From the NCBI GenBank assembly GCA_003116995.1, contig BDSL01000049.1, positions 248,001-312,000 of the forward strand: a stretch of 64,000 nucleotides of DNA. Reading direction: 5' to 3'. A program made the position numbers and the translations under genes. Below the pieces are notes generated by a model. It was not told the origin of the DNA. It made no database searches and worked only from the letters and a program-made list of their open reading frames with translations. Of the stretch, positions 33,843 to 43,946 are shown piece after piece. Origin of the DNA: Yamagishiella unicocca. Lineage: Eukaryota; Chlorophyta; Chlorophyceae; Chlamydomonadales; Volvocaceae. Every line of letters starts with the position of its first letter. Position 1 is the stretch's first letter.

Positions 33843-35979
33843 ATGCCGCTCGCGCAATTGCGGGCGCTTCAGGCGCAGCCACACCGTCGGTCTGCGGACC
33901 TTGCACGGACCCGTTGCGTGTTCGTTTCGCGCGCGCCGGTGAGGCATGCCCCCTCATCCAACACGCCTGCTGCGCCGCACCACGTTCCGCAAGCCGTACG
34001 CCGGCCCTCAGGCCCCAAACATAAGGACGCCTCCCTGAGCCAGCTCCTCCGCGACATCGATGTGGCGGGACACCGCCTAGCCCTTCTCCTTCACGGAGAG
34101 CCCGAGCAAGGCGACAGCAAGCCGAGCAGCTCCTTCCGCGCGCTCCGCAGCGGCGATGACGTCGATGGTGGGGACGCGGAAGGGTATCCGGCCGCAGGCG
34201 TTGGCGCTCAGAGGGGCAGCAGCAGCAGCAACAGCGACGCTGGGGTGGAACCTGCTGGTGCAGGAGCTACGGCTACGCTGCTGCGCCGCCTGGAGAAGCT
34301 CTGCGCGCAAGCGGAGGTGTTGTGTACGCGCGTGGCGATGGCGGAGGCGGCAGACGCGAAAACCAGGCAGGCGGCATCATCGCCGATCGCTGCGGCATCA
34401 TCTTCTTCCGAGCTGGCCTCCGGATCAGCAGCCACCGGTGACCGCCAGGATCCCGGTGATTTGTCGGTACGTATCGTAGGGCTGGCTCGATGGCTGGTCC
34501 GCGCGGGGGCGGGGGCGGGGAGGGGGTAGCAGCAGTGGCGCCCAGCCGCGCCTTAGCCGCTCCGCCCTGCAAGATATAGCCAGTTATGTCCGCTTAGTGC
34601 ATGCATAATCATGGTTGCTTATCACCGTATGGCTTCATGGGACTACAGCATGGCCTGATGGGACTACAGTATGTTTGGCTGGGGACGTAACGCGTGCAAC
34701 ACGCTGTACGCAAGTCCGCGGGCAGGGGCTCCAGGGGAGGGCAATGAGGAGAGCGCACGCCACCAGGCCAATCGGTCGGCAAGCTGTACTGGCTGCACTA
34801 GGATCGGGTATGTGACAGGCCCCAGAGCACGAAAGGACGCAAACTGTACGGCACGCGCGCACCGGAGCGGGGAGCGCCGTACCATCGGCAGGGAGGCAGC
34901 GGGATGGGGTGTCCTAGGAGGCCGCCCGCAGCCGGGCCTGTTTAGGGCCTTGAAATGGCCGCGGCCGCGGTCGTTGAACAGGACATCCAAGGCCCCATCG
35001 TCGTCGCCACGCAAGTATCCGACCCGCCTCATCCTGCCCCCTCGTCTCCGCGCCCGCCCCTCGCCGCTGCCGCTTGGCGCAGCGCCAGAGGCCGCACCCG
35101 CGGCAGGAGCTGGCACACGACGTCCGCGCGTCCGCGCTGAGGTCGCGGGCTCGGAGCCTCCGGCGCCTGCGTGCGCGCGTCACCGCCGCGCTGGCGCAGC
35201 CAGGAAGCTCGGCGGCGGCGCTGGCGCTGCAGCGACAGCTGCGGCTACGCGCCTTCGCCGCACCGGCCAAAGGCGCCGCCGACGGCAGGCGGCAAGCCGA
35301 CAGCATCCCGCCAGTCCTGGGTGCGGGGGACCACGCCGCCGGCCGTACCTTCGTCGGCGAGGCGGCGCAGACGCAGCCGCCCATCGAGGTGGCGTCAGAG
35401 GTCGCGCCTGTGGCTGAAGGGCTGGGATCAGCCGGTGCCGCGGCACCGGCGGCTGCGGATGGAGTGGCGCTGCTGCCGGCAGCTCGAGATGTTTCTGGCC
35501 CGGGCGTGTGCGGAGAGTTGCCGGAGACTCGGGCCCGCACCTGCCCTCCTGTAGGCGCCGCAGCTCCGAAAGGCCGCGCGGACGACAGCCCCTGCGAGGC
35601 ACTCCAGCCACGTGCTACGCCGCCACCGCCAGGCGCAAGGCGACAGCATCCGCGGAGCAGTAGGGCCAGGGGGGGTCGGGGCGGCGGTGGTGCTCCTGAG
35701 CCGGTGGTGCCCTACCGAGTTCGCTCTTCTTTGCCCCGCTGCATGGGCGACTGCAGCAGCAACGCGAGCAGCACTGGAGGCAGCGATGACCCCGCTGGCC
35801 GCGGCAGTACGGCGACCGAGAGCTTTTGCGGGTTATACCTCCTGGGGCTTGCGTCTTTCTTGATGCCGCCCGTGCTGGGCCGCGTGGTGCGGTTGTGGGT
35901 GTACGGCAATGTGTCGATGCGGGTGGTCGAGGGCATTGTGCAGTCCTGTGCAGGTCAGGGAGGGCGTCGTTGCCTCTGA
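33843..35979 (+). CDS. Unknown protein with plastid-type N-terminus and C-terminal hydrophobic segment
   Basis: I do not recognise the family. The two-exon model is 33843-34466 and 35083-35979, joined by TCG|GTACGT and TTGGCGCAG in phase 0, giving 506 aa. The N-terminus is rich in Arg, Ala, Ser and poor in acidic residues (MPLAQLRALQAQPHRRSADL), like a chloroplast or mitochondrial transit peptide. A Ser/Ala-rich middle has short helical blocks (LLRRLEKLCAQAEVLCTRVA). Exon 2 starts with an Arg/Leu-rich helix (SRARSLRRLRARVTAALAQ) and ends with FCGLYLLGLASFLMPPVLGR, a likely membrane-associated segment, then a basic tail. The 616-bp intron is Ala/Pro-codon-rich and partly open, so further exons are possible. 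The second exon is chosen because this frame alone contains patterned hydrophobic and charged segments up to a stop. Confidence 0.5.
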
Positions 35980-36404
35980 TGACGTCGCCAGCACTGAAGT
36001 CGTCGCAGCGCACTAGTTGTGCATGCCGTAGGTTTAGGTAAAGGTCGCGGAAGCAAAGACACGGACGGGCAGGATTTGAAAGGCATCCCCCAACGAAGAT
36101 GTTCGTATTGTTAGGTAATGGAGATTATAATAAGGTGGTTGACGGTGTGTTTAATAGCAAAAAACTTCGTCTATGCTGGCTTCCCTCTCCGAAACCCGAT
36201 GAAATTGCGACATTGCGGAATTCCGAACGTTGCAAGACACCGTATCATAATAGACTTATTACAAGGTCTATTCACGAGTACACTTATTACGAAAGTGCGC
36301 TGCTGCATTACCGTCCTATCAGCAGAGCCATCTTGTATACTTTTCCGGGCCTGTACGTTTCTGCTTGTCGAACAGCTGGTAGTTTTGCCAAAAGGTAATT
36401 CAGA

Positions 36405-37803
36405 ATGAGTCGGGTGGTTCATATCAAAAGCAGCGAGGAGTGGAGTCAGGCCATGTCGGATTCACGCTCGTTCGGCGGGAAGGCGGTCATGGTGGACTTC
36501 ACGGCCAAGTGGTGCGTTGCCTATATTCTATCTGTAAATAAGGTCATTATAGGCTGTATACTCACTCGGAGGTGCTGTGCGAAGGTGCGGGCCGTGCCAA
36601 CGTATTGCGCCTATTTACGACCAGCTCAGCATGGATCATCCAAATGTGACGTTTCTGAAGGTGGACGTCGACGAGCTGCAGGTGAGCGCGGGGGCCGGGC
36701 GTTCAAGTTGTTACAGAGGGCTCCGCTGGAGGGAGCTGTGCACTATGGGCGATCTTGACGTCTAGCAGCACGGTGCGTTCAGAAACCTTGTGCGGACGAG
36801 ATACCCTGCTGTTTGTCCTGCCTGGGAGGAATACCCGGTTATCCCGTGTTTTTGCCTTGGCAGTTGGCTTCACCCTTTTTGGTTAGGCACAAGTATCCCC
36901 ACAACCAGATGCCATGCCCTCTTGTTGCATCGTTGTGGAAGCCTGCGCAGCAAGCCTGCGCAGCAAGCCTGCGCAGCAAGCCTGCGCAGCAAGCCTGCGC
37001 AGCAAGCCTGCGCAGCAAGCCTGCGCAGCAAGCCTGCGCAGCAAGCCTGCGCAGCAACCCCTGCGCTTGCTCGCATGCTTGCTGCCCTGGCGCGCATGCA
37101 GCACCGTCTCACTGCGGCCCCCTTGGCCCCCGTGTGGGCACTGACGTGACACAACCATGTAGGCTTAAAAGCCATCCTCTCGCGACGCATCATGACGTAA
37201 CGCTGCCCGCCACCTCTTTATCCGTCCCAATGGCGCAGGAAGTGGCTGCTGAGTGTGCTGTCCGCGCCATGCCCACGTTCATCGGATTTTTTAACGGCGA
37301 GCAGGTTAGAAGGGAATCAGAGGCACTGTGACCTAAACTTCTTGCGCGGCGGTAATTTCAACAGGCAACTGTGATAAGTACCAGCATGCGTCTCAGGAAG
37401 GCAGCACGAGGACGAATTGCATCAGGCCTAGGTCTCAGGAAGGCAGCACGAGGACGAATTGTATCAGGAAGGCAGCACGAGGACGAATTGTATCAGGCCT
37501 AATTTGTTCTTTCTCCGTGTGCAGGTGGAGGTGGTGGTGGGCGCGGACATGCCAAAACTGCAGGCGCTGATAGCCACGTAGGTTGCGGTATTTGCCATGC
37601 TTCATGCGTGCTGCAGTTCTGTTAACGTTGCTTAATATGAACTCCACCCCTGTTCTTGTTTGTGCAGGCTCAGCAGCAAGGGAGGCGCGGGTGTCGGGCA
37701 GAAATTGGGTGGCACCGCGGAAGGTGCTGCGGTCGAAGATAGCGCAGAGGCTCGGCGCGCACGCATGCTTGCAGCCGTCGAATCACGCAACAAGGGGCAG
37801 TAG
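36405..37803 (+). CDS. Thioredoxin with C-terminal extension
   Basis: A cytosolic-type (h-like) thioredoxin that would reduce protein disulfides through its active-site cysteines. Five exons: 36405-36511, 36585-36681, 37239-37304, 37525-37577, 37668-37803, giving 152 aa. The strand-helix start (VVHIKSSEEWSQAM) leads to the active site WCGPC at residues 36-40, split by intron 1 within the Trp codon. KVDVDEL and the cis-proline motif AMPTFIGFFNGEQ follow. The C-terminal ~45 residues beyond the fold are Ala/Gly/Glu/Arg-rich (EARRARMLAAVESRNKGQ at the end), longer than the usual ~110-residue thioredoxin. No transit peptide is visible. Intron 1 uses an AAG acceptor, needed to complete the Trp codon. 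Introns 2 and 3 contain minisatellites. A TGTAA polyadenylation signal lies at 38014-38018. Relatives with C-terminal extensions include nucleoredoxin- or TPR-adjacent thioredoxins, but no such domain is present here. Confidence 0.88.
36942..37055 (+). repeat. 13-bp minisatellite in thioredoxin intron 2
   Basis: Eight to nine perfect tandem copies of GCCTGCGCAGCAA sit in the intron 36682-37238. Because 13 is not a multiple of three, all frames are read in turn, giving the artefactual Cys/Ala/Gln frames seen on both strands. Confidence 0.93.
37388..37500 (+). repeat. ~30-48-bp minisatellite in thioredoxin intron 3
   Basis: Three copies of a unit containing AGGAAGGCAGCACGAGGACG and GAATTGTATC, two with an additional CAGGCCTAGGTCT segment, lie in the intron 37305-37524. 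Confidence 0.85.
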
Positions 37804-38722
37804 ATTTGACTTGCATGCATCTGTCAGCACGGTATGGGTTACAGGCGTTGTTTATATTGCTGTGGAGAAGCGGTAACAAGCGTTGCCAATAATCTAGCTG
37901 TTTGGCATATTCAGTGCCTGTGTTTGAAGCCGACATCAATCTGTGCAAATGTTTGCCCGTGCAATTGGGTGCTTTTCGCGTCGTGTGCAATTGAGTGAAG
38001 ATTGCTTTATGTTTGTAATTTCTGTGCATACGAGGCTGGACTTCATTTTGTACCACGTGGGTATATTCAACATAGCTTACGATCCAATCGCGTATTTGGA
38101 CAAGAATGTTGTACAAGCGAGTTTGCAAACGTGCGCATCGTTCCACTCACTCCGCTCACAAAAATGGTCCGCAAACAAAACATCACCACGCTGAGGTCAG
38201 GCTAAGCCCTGCTCCCTACGGGAGTTCCCAAGCCCGCCTAACCTTCGCAAACACAACATACAAGCGTAGCGCCAGCACCGTGTTCATGGTGCGTGACTAC
38301 CGCTGGCGGCAACAACCTCACCATGCGGCGAAGGTTGGCACGGCTTGCGCCGTTGCACAACCGCTTTTATGTTAATACACCTCCTGCACGCGCCATGTGG
38401 CCGAAACAGCATGCCAACTCCAGGCTATCCACTTAGCTAATTGCTCAGCGTCCAGCGTACTGACATACCGTTGCGATTGTTGCCACCTGGCAACGTCAAT
38501 TGTCGCCAAGGCCATTGGCCATCGCCGCACCGACACGACGCAGGCGCACGGTTGGGAGGCCTGCCGCAGCGCGCAGCGAAAAAAAACGCGCGCAAGCAGC
38601 GGCACATCCGACTGCCGCCCGGGCCCCTTCAGTACCCCTAGACCAGGCCACACCTTCCGAAGATCCTAGGGTTCCCCGGTCAATGAAGTCCCGGTGGTGA
38701 GCGAGGTGAACGTATCGTGCGC
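37804..38722. other. Convergent 3' spacer between thioredoxin and phosphoribulokinase
   Basis: The spacer holds the 3' untranslated regions of two convergent genes. A TGTAA signal for the thioredoxin gene lies at 38014-38018. No additional gene was seen. Confidence 0.5.
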
Positions 38723-41228
38723 TTAGGCAGCGACGACGTCCTTCTTGACGATGCGCTCGTAGACCTCGCGCACCTTCAGGCCCACAATGGTCTGGAACAG
38801 GCCAGTGCCGTTGTTCGAGCCGGGGAAGCCGCTGTTCTTCAGCATCTGCTGCGTGATCTCGCCGTAGAACTTGGCAGAGGTGTTGGACAGGTGGCTCTCC
38901 ACGTAGATGAGCTCCTCCAGCTTGTCGAACTGGCCGTCCATCTCCAGGACGCTGACCTCCTTGCCGTACCAGGTGTCCGGGCCGTAGAACATCTTAATGC
39001 CTGACGGTATCAAAGAACCGATGCGGATCACGTGTCAGCATCAAATCAAAACTGCAGATTCACGGGAGTGGGGTTGTTTGCTGGACAGCTGCCTTAAGTA
39101 CCGAAGGATACCGCCGCCGCTAGGATATTAAACACCAAATATGCAGATGTGTTAGGAACCTTACTGTGCGTGTTTTCCAGGAAGTCATGCCGCATGCCAA
39201 ACCTTACAGCACATCACAACATGTCCTAATCTTCGGCTACAGCGACGTACCCGGGAACGAGCAAGTGAGCTTGCGGCCGCAGGGGATCCAGCTGATGGTC
39301 GAGCCCTCGTCGAACAGGTAGACGGGGTCGAACATCTTGCTGCCCTCCTTCTGGATGAGGCGGACGCGCAGGTACTGGCCCTTGTCGTCGGGCACCAGCT
39401 GAGTGGGCAGCACCTGTTGAGAAGATGAGGGACAGAAGGAATTGGTATACGCGCGTGCCCAAGACATTGAGACAATGAAGAAACGCCGCCTCTTAGAAGA
39501 CGGAACGGAAAAGTCCTTTCCCCTGTAGAAATGGATATGCAGACCGGCACCTTTTTTTTATTATCCCCGCGCATTCCGTAAGGATCTTACCTGGATGATC
39601 ATGTCGGCGTCCTGCTTCTGGGGGTCAATGTAGGCGTCGAAGTCAGGCTTGCGGGCCTCGATCGAGGACTTAATGGCCTGGAGGCTGTGGCCGCGCTCAG
39701 CCATGTCACGCTGAATCTTCCAGGCGAACTTGATGTCGTCGCTGATGTCCAGGTAGATCTTGAAGTCCAGCAGCTCAGACACGCGCTTGTCGTAGAAGGG
39801 GTGCAGGCCCTCAATGACCAGGATCTACACATGACCAAGGGGACAATAGATGTTTTGGAATTTGCTTTGAACCAGCAGCAACCCACTATGTAGTTACAGC
39901 AACAAGGAACAGCTACGGAGCCACGGCAACATCAATCATGCATCTAGGTTTTTGTGTAATTAGCTCACGCTGGGAGAGTCGATCTTCTCCGGGGCGTCGA
40001 TGAGCCCGGACACGTGGTTGTAGATCGGCTTGTCAACCGGCTTTCCCTCCTTCAGGGCCTTGACCTGATCGTACATCAGGTCAAAGTTCTGGGCCTCAGG
40101 GGCCAGGGCGGTGACACCCGCAACCTTGCGACCGTTACGGTCCAGGCAGTGGTAATCGTCCAGGCAGATGACGGTGGTCATGTCGCTGATCAGCGTGTTT
40201 GAGTCGGGGTTGCCGCCTACAGTCGGGGAAGCAGTTGAAGGCAGGGGGTTGTTTTCAGCAGGCTAGGTAACAAATAAGAAGCTCCAACCGTCAAAAAAAG
40301 CTGTGCAAGCAGTGCATGAAAGGTGCAGCGGCAGACAGTAACAGGATCCGTAAAATAAAACTCCAGTTGCAGGATGATACGGGCTGGCAGCGATAAAGGC
40401 GTGCGCAGAAAAGATCCGACTTCAAGCCCTTCCGATGTCAAGTAATGGGCCATGGCGTCGCACGCGAGCGCGATACCAAACATCCTTCCTCAACGACAAA
40501 ATGAATCCTGATGGCGTCCACACGCACTGCAAAGATACCGTTTCTTGCAAGCGTTACAAGGAAAGGGCTCATGGGTCGCTGGCTCACCAGCCGGGGGCTT
40601 GGGCACACCGCCGAAGATGCTGGTCATGCGACGCATGAAGGTCGACTTGCCGCAACCTGCAGACGCAATTTGGACAGGCGTTTACATGACGATAAGGGCT
40701 TGCGGTCCAAAGCTGGGTTAGTAGGCAAATACTCGCGCCGACCGTTTGGCGCAACGCACCGGAGTCAGCGGCCAGGCCAATCACCACGGTCTTGTCCTTC
40801 TGGGCCTTGACCACCAGGGACCGGCGGCTCGCCTGCAGGTCAGGAGGGCAAGGGATACGTCAGAGACGGCCACCGGGCCATGCAAGCAAGACGAAGACGC
40901 TAAACGCAGCAGGCAACAAGCAACAACGTTAATTGAAATAGCAATGACACAATGCCAAATCCAACAGTAAAGCGTTGTTGAACAGGTTTGTCCTCTTTTT
41001 TGTGCACGCCCGCATTTGGCTCACCCGGCTGGCGGACACGCGGCTCTGGGCCGTAGCCCTGCACACATTAGAAAATCGACAATGTCAGACATTGTCCAGC
41101 AGTCCAGTCTGAAGCGAAGGACCAGCAACGCTGTGGGAGCGCCTGATCTGCTAAAAGTTTGGCTCATTTGCCAGGGAACGTAGGCTTGCGCTATACCTGG
41201 GAGCGGGGGCGCGCATAGTGAAGGCCAT
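38723..41228 (-). CDS. PRK: Phosphoribulokinase, chloroplast precursor
   Basis: Calvin-cycle kinase making ribulose 1,5-bisphosphate from ribulose 5-phosphate and ATP in the chloroplast stroma. Eight exons on the minus strand: 41197-41228, 41025-41058, 40760-40832, 40588-40656, 39969-40216, 39591-39824, 39251-39413, 38723-39000, giving 376 aa, all GT..AG and phase-consistent, against about 375 in Chlamydomonas. The transit peptide is MAFTMRAPAPRATAQSRVSA. The P-loop DSGCGKST carries Cys48; ICLDDYH carries Cys87; WIPCGRKLTCSFPG carries Cys275 and Cys281. With a 32-residue offset these match mature Cys16/Cys55 and Cys243/Cys249 of the algal enzyme, the pairs controlled by thioredoxin and used in the GAPDH-CP12 complex. 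The start ATG is the only one opening the conserved transit peptide. Confidence 0.97.
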
Positions 41229-43098
41229 GATTGATATGGCTCGACGCAGGACGCAAACAGAGCGCTTGCATAAGTGTTCACCGCGTTCTTATCCTGGCCG
41301 AGCGACCAGCTTATCCGTACGGCATCTCTTCGGTACGACTTTCTGCCCTGAGCTCGCTCATTACCGCTGACTCTGTGGGAGCTAATGCCGGTATTCAGTC
41401 CGTAACCTTACATGCGATACCAGGGCCAATTAAGCAGGGCGACAGGAACGGCGTCATCTTTCTGTTTCACTACTTACGATACACCCGACGGGCCGATGGA
41501 CGCTTATATGTGGCGAAACATTCGATCTGCTTATAAGAAAATCATTTAACGATTATGGCATAGCTTCAACGTCTCTCGCCGAAGTGCATCTCTGGGTATG
41601 TCAACGTAGGATAAGCAAACAAAGCATCCATAGCTTCCCTTAGGGGAAAATACCGTCCAGTGGCTACGATGGCTAAGATCTTACGGTCCTGGATTTCTGA
41701 CCCCGGGGCCGCAGGAAAACATGTACACAGCGAATTGTTCATGTACAGAGTGTCAGCGCCTAGCCCGGTGCATCATGGCTGCGATGTCGTTGACGACGAT
41801 GCGGCAGTTGGACATAGGAGTGAATGCAGACACGGAGTAGGCCGAGGAGGGCAAGACAGTGACAGGAGACAGGTTTCCCTTGACTTGGGGGACGGCTACA
41901 ACTGATAGAGCCTGATAGAGTGCTTGAGAAAAAGGGCGGCGAGAAAGGCAGCTGCGTGTTGCAGCGTCCTGCGTAGGCCGTCGATCTTACTTCCCCATGC
42001 TTCCCCGTGTCCGTGCGATGAAATGTGTGTCGATGTCAGGGCAATGCATGCACGGGGATGTAAGGGCCACACTCCCCTCAGGACCTTTTCTGCCAATAGC
42101 CGGCTGGGCCCTGCTGAGCGATCATTGATGTGGCCGGTCAAGCAGCCCTGATCCTCCCTGGTAAGTACGATCGCATCTACCCTCCTGTACCCTCGGTCAT
42201 CGGCCTGATGCATCCAGTGCATCATCGTGCATGTCCCCAATGTCTCACGAATAAGAGGAAAAGCGCCTGCTGTCTCGATGGTGAGAGTTTGCGAGTGCTG
42301 GATTGATAAGGTTGAGGAACCATCATCAGGGGTGCTCCTAGTATGGGCAGCTCAAGGGACTGCGATGAACCGCATCATTCCTGAAGAATTAGGATGCGTC
42401 AACCTCGTCGACGACCACCTTAACACCCGGTCAGGGACCCTGGCTCACCAGCATCGGCCGTCAACTCAGCTAAAGCACGGATTGATTGTGCGCAGGCGAC
42501 CCTCGGGTCGTTACCTCCTGTTACCTCACCCCATGTCTTGCAATTCGACGCCAGCCCTCAACCTCAACCTCAGCGGCACGCACCCCTTAGCAACTTGCAC
42601 CTGGCAATGGCAACTCAGATTATAAAGGCTTGCACCTCACAATCCAATACAAGAAGGGAAGTTGTGTACATGTAGGTGAAATGGTCAGGGCACAAGGGCA
42701 CATGTCACCCTAGTTATATGCCGTACAGTTATTCCAAAAAGGGGTGATTAAATCGTTGATAACTTGCTCACCTTTGTGAGGCAAGTATACCTGCGTTGCA
42801 TACCTTCCAACGCGTGCTCTTACGCGGCAACTTACATCTACGGACTCAGTTTGTTTCTTTTTCAGCAACGATTGCCCTCTACCCAACAAGTTCACGTACA
42901 TTTCCGACGTCAAGTGATAAACGCCATATTCCTTGGCCGTCGTAGTCTTGGCCGCGGAAGTTGGCTTGGGGCGAGCAGGAGCAGTGCCCAGGCAAAATGG
43001 TAAGTCGCCGCTTAAGATTCTGCAATACATCGTCATAAGATTGCGATGTACTTGGCTAATGTGCTGTCCTAACTATGTGCCTTCTGTTGCCAAAGTCC
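41229..43098. promoter_or_regulatory. Divergent promoter region between phosphoribulokinase and elongin B
   Basis: A 1.87-kb intergenic region separates two divergent genes and must contain both promoters and 5' untranslated regions. No TATA box or known light-response element could be assigned with confidence. The open frame 42227-42625 (+) has no recognisable domain and is probably not a gene. A possible 5' exon boundary, ATG|GTAAGT at 42997-42999, is discussed under elongin B. Confidence 0.4.
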
Positions 43099-43624
43099 AT
43101 GTACGTGCGAGTGAAGCGCCTTAAGACAACATACTTCTTACACGTGGAACCCACGGACACTGTTTTGGAAGTAAAACAGAAGCTGCAGGAGCTTGTCGAC
43201 CAGGTGTGATGTCCCGGAGCATCCCGGGGACACTAGTAGGCGCCCCGCTCGGGCTGCTTTAGACGTGCTGTAATGACCTAACATACGTATCAGAGGGAGT
43301 GGTACCTGTTCGATCCCCCGCGCAATTAGTTACCCCCGTATGCCACGGTTTATTTCAGCCTCCGGAGAGCCAGCAGCTTTTTAAGGGCCAGATCGTGCTG
43401 GAGGACGCAAGGAAGCTGATTGATCTCAAGGTGGAAAATGATGACGTCCTGGCGTTGTGCTACCTTCAACCAGGTGCGTGGCCCAGGAGGCGGGCATGCT
43501 GTGGCACGCTGTGTTAGTGCCGGCAACAACGTAACCTTACACGCTGTCTTTGTAATTGTGCTTTGCAGATGGGACATTCGAGGCGATCAACATCTCCACA
43601 TTTGAGACAGAAAAGCCTGAATGA
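43099..43624 (+). CDS. ELOB: Elongin B (ubiquitin-like ligase adaptor)
   Basis: Ubiquitin-fold adaptor that pairs with elongin C in cullin-RING ubiquitin ligases and elongin complexes. Three exons: 43099-43203, 43359-43473, 43569-43624, giving 91 aa. The protein opens MYVRVKRLKTTYFLHVEPTD, followed by EVKQKLQELVDQPPESQQLF, matching the elongin B pattern (KTT.F....V.ELK....I...PP..QRL). The end, DGTFEAINISTFE, matches the conserved DDTFE.L.I..F of animal elongin B (about 118 aa). There is no C-terminal Gly-Gly, so it is not a conjugated ubiquitin. An upstream ATG at 42997 sits directly on a GTAAGT donor, and splicing to AAAG|TCCATG would add only Met-Ser; either start is possible. A TGTAA polyadenylation signal lies at 43684-43688. 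Confidence 0.88.
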
Positions 43625-43683
43625 CAGATGACGTGTTAGGGCCTCCACACGATGTAGAGAGTAATACCATCTGCCAAGAGACG

Positions 43684-43688
43684 TGTAA
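43684..43688 (+). terminator. TGTAA polyadenylation signal of elongin B
   Basis: TGTAA, the usual chlorophyte polyadenylation signal, occurs 60 bp after the stop codon of elongin B and before the 3' end of the convergent SEC22 gene. Confidence 0.6.
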
Positions 43689-43946
43689 TAGTACATGGCA
43701 AGAGGTGCTGCGCTTATCCCCAAGAACGAGTATTGCCTACACGGAACTGCCACACCGCGCCACGGTGTCAACCCTGTACGGCAATTGTCACTGCCCACTC
43801 CATGGTTATCCGAAGAAATCGTCATTTCCTTTTAAGAGCCCTGCGATGGCATCCTACGTCTTGCATCTAATCGTCGTCATCATCTCCGCGCATACCACAA
43901 TCTATATGTGATGCCAACGCTCCAAACGTTCACGGTTCAAAACGAG

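Noticed and set aside
36839..37193. Cys/Ala/Leu repeat proteins on both strands around 36.9-37.1 kb
   Set aside because: They are artefacts of the 13-bp intronic minisatellite in the thioredoxin gene.
43099..43624. Ubiquitin or NEDD8 gene
   Set aside because: It lacks a C-terminal Gly-Gly and lysine pattern, and matches the elongin B signature with its DGTFEAI ending.
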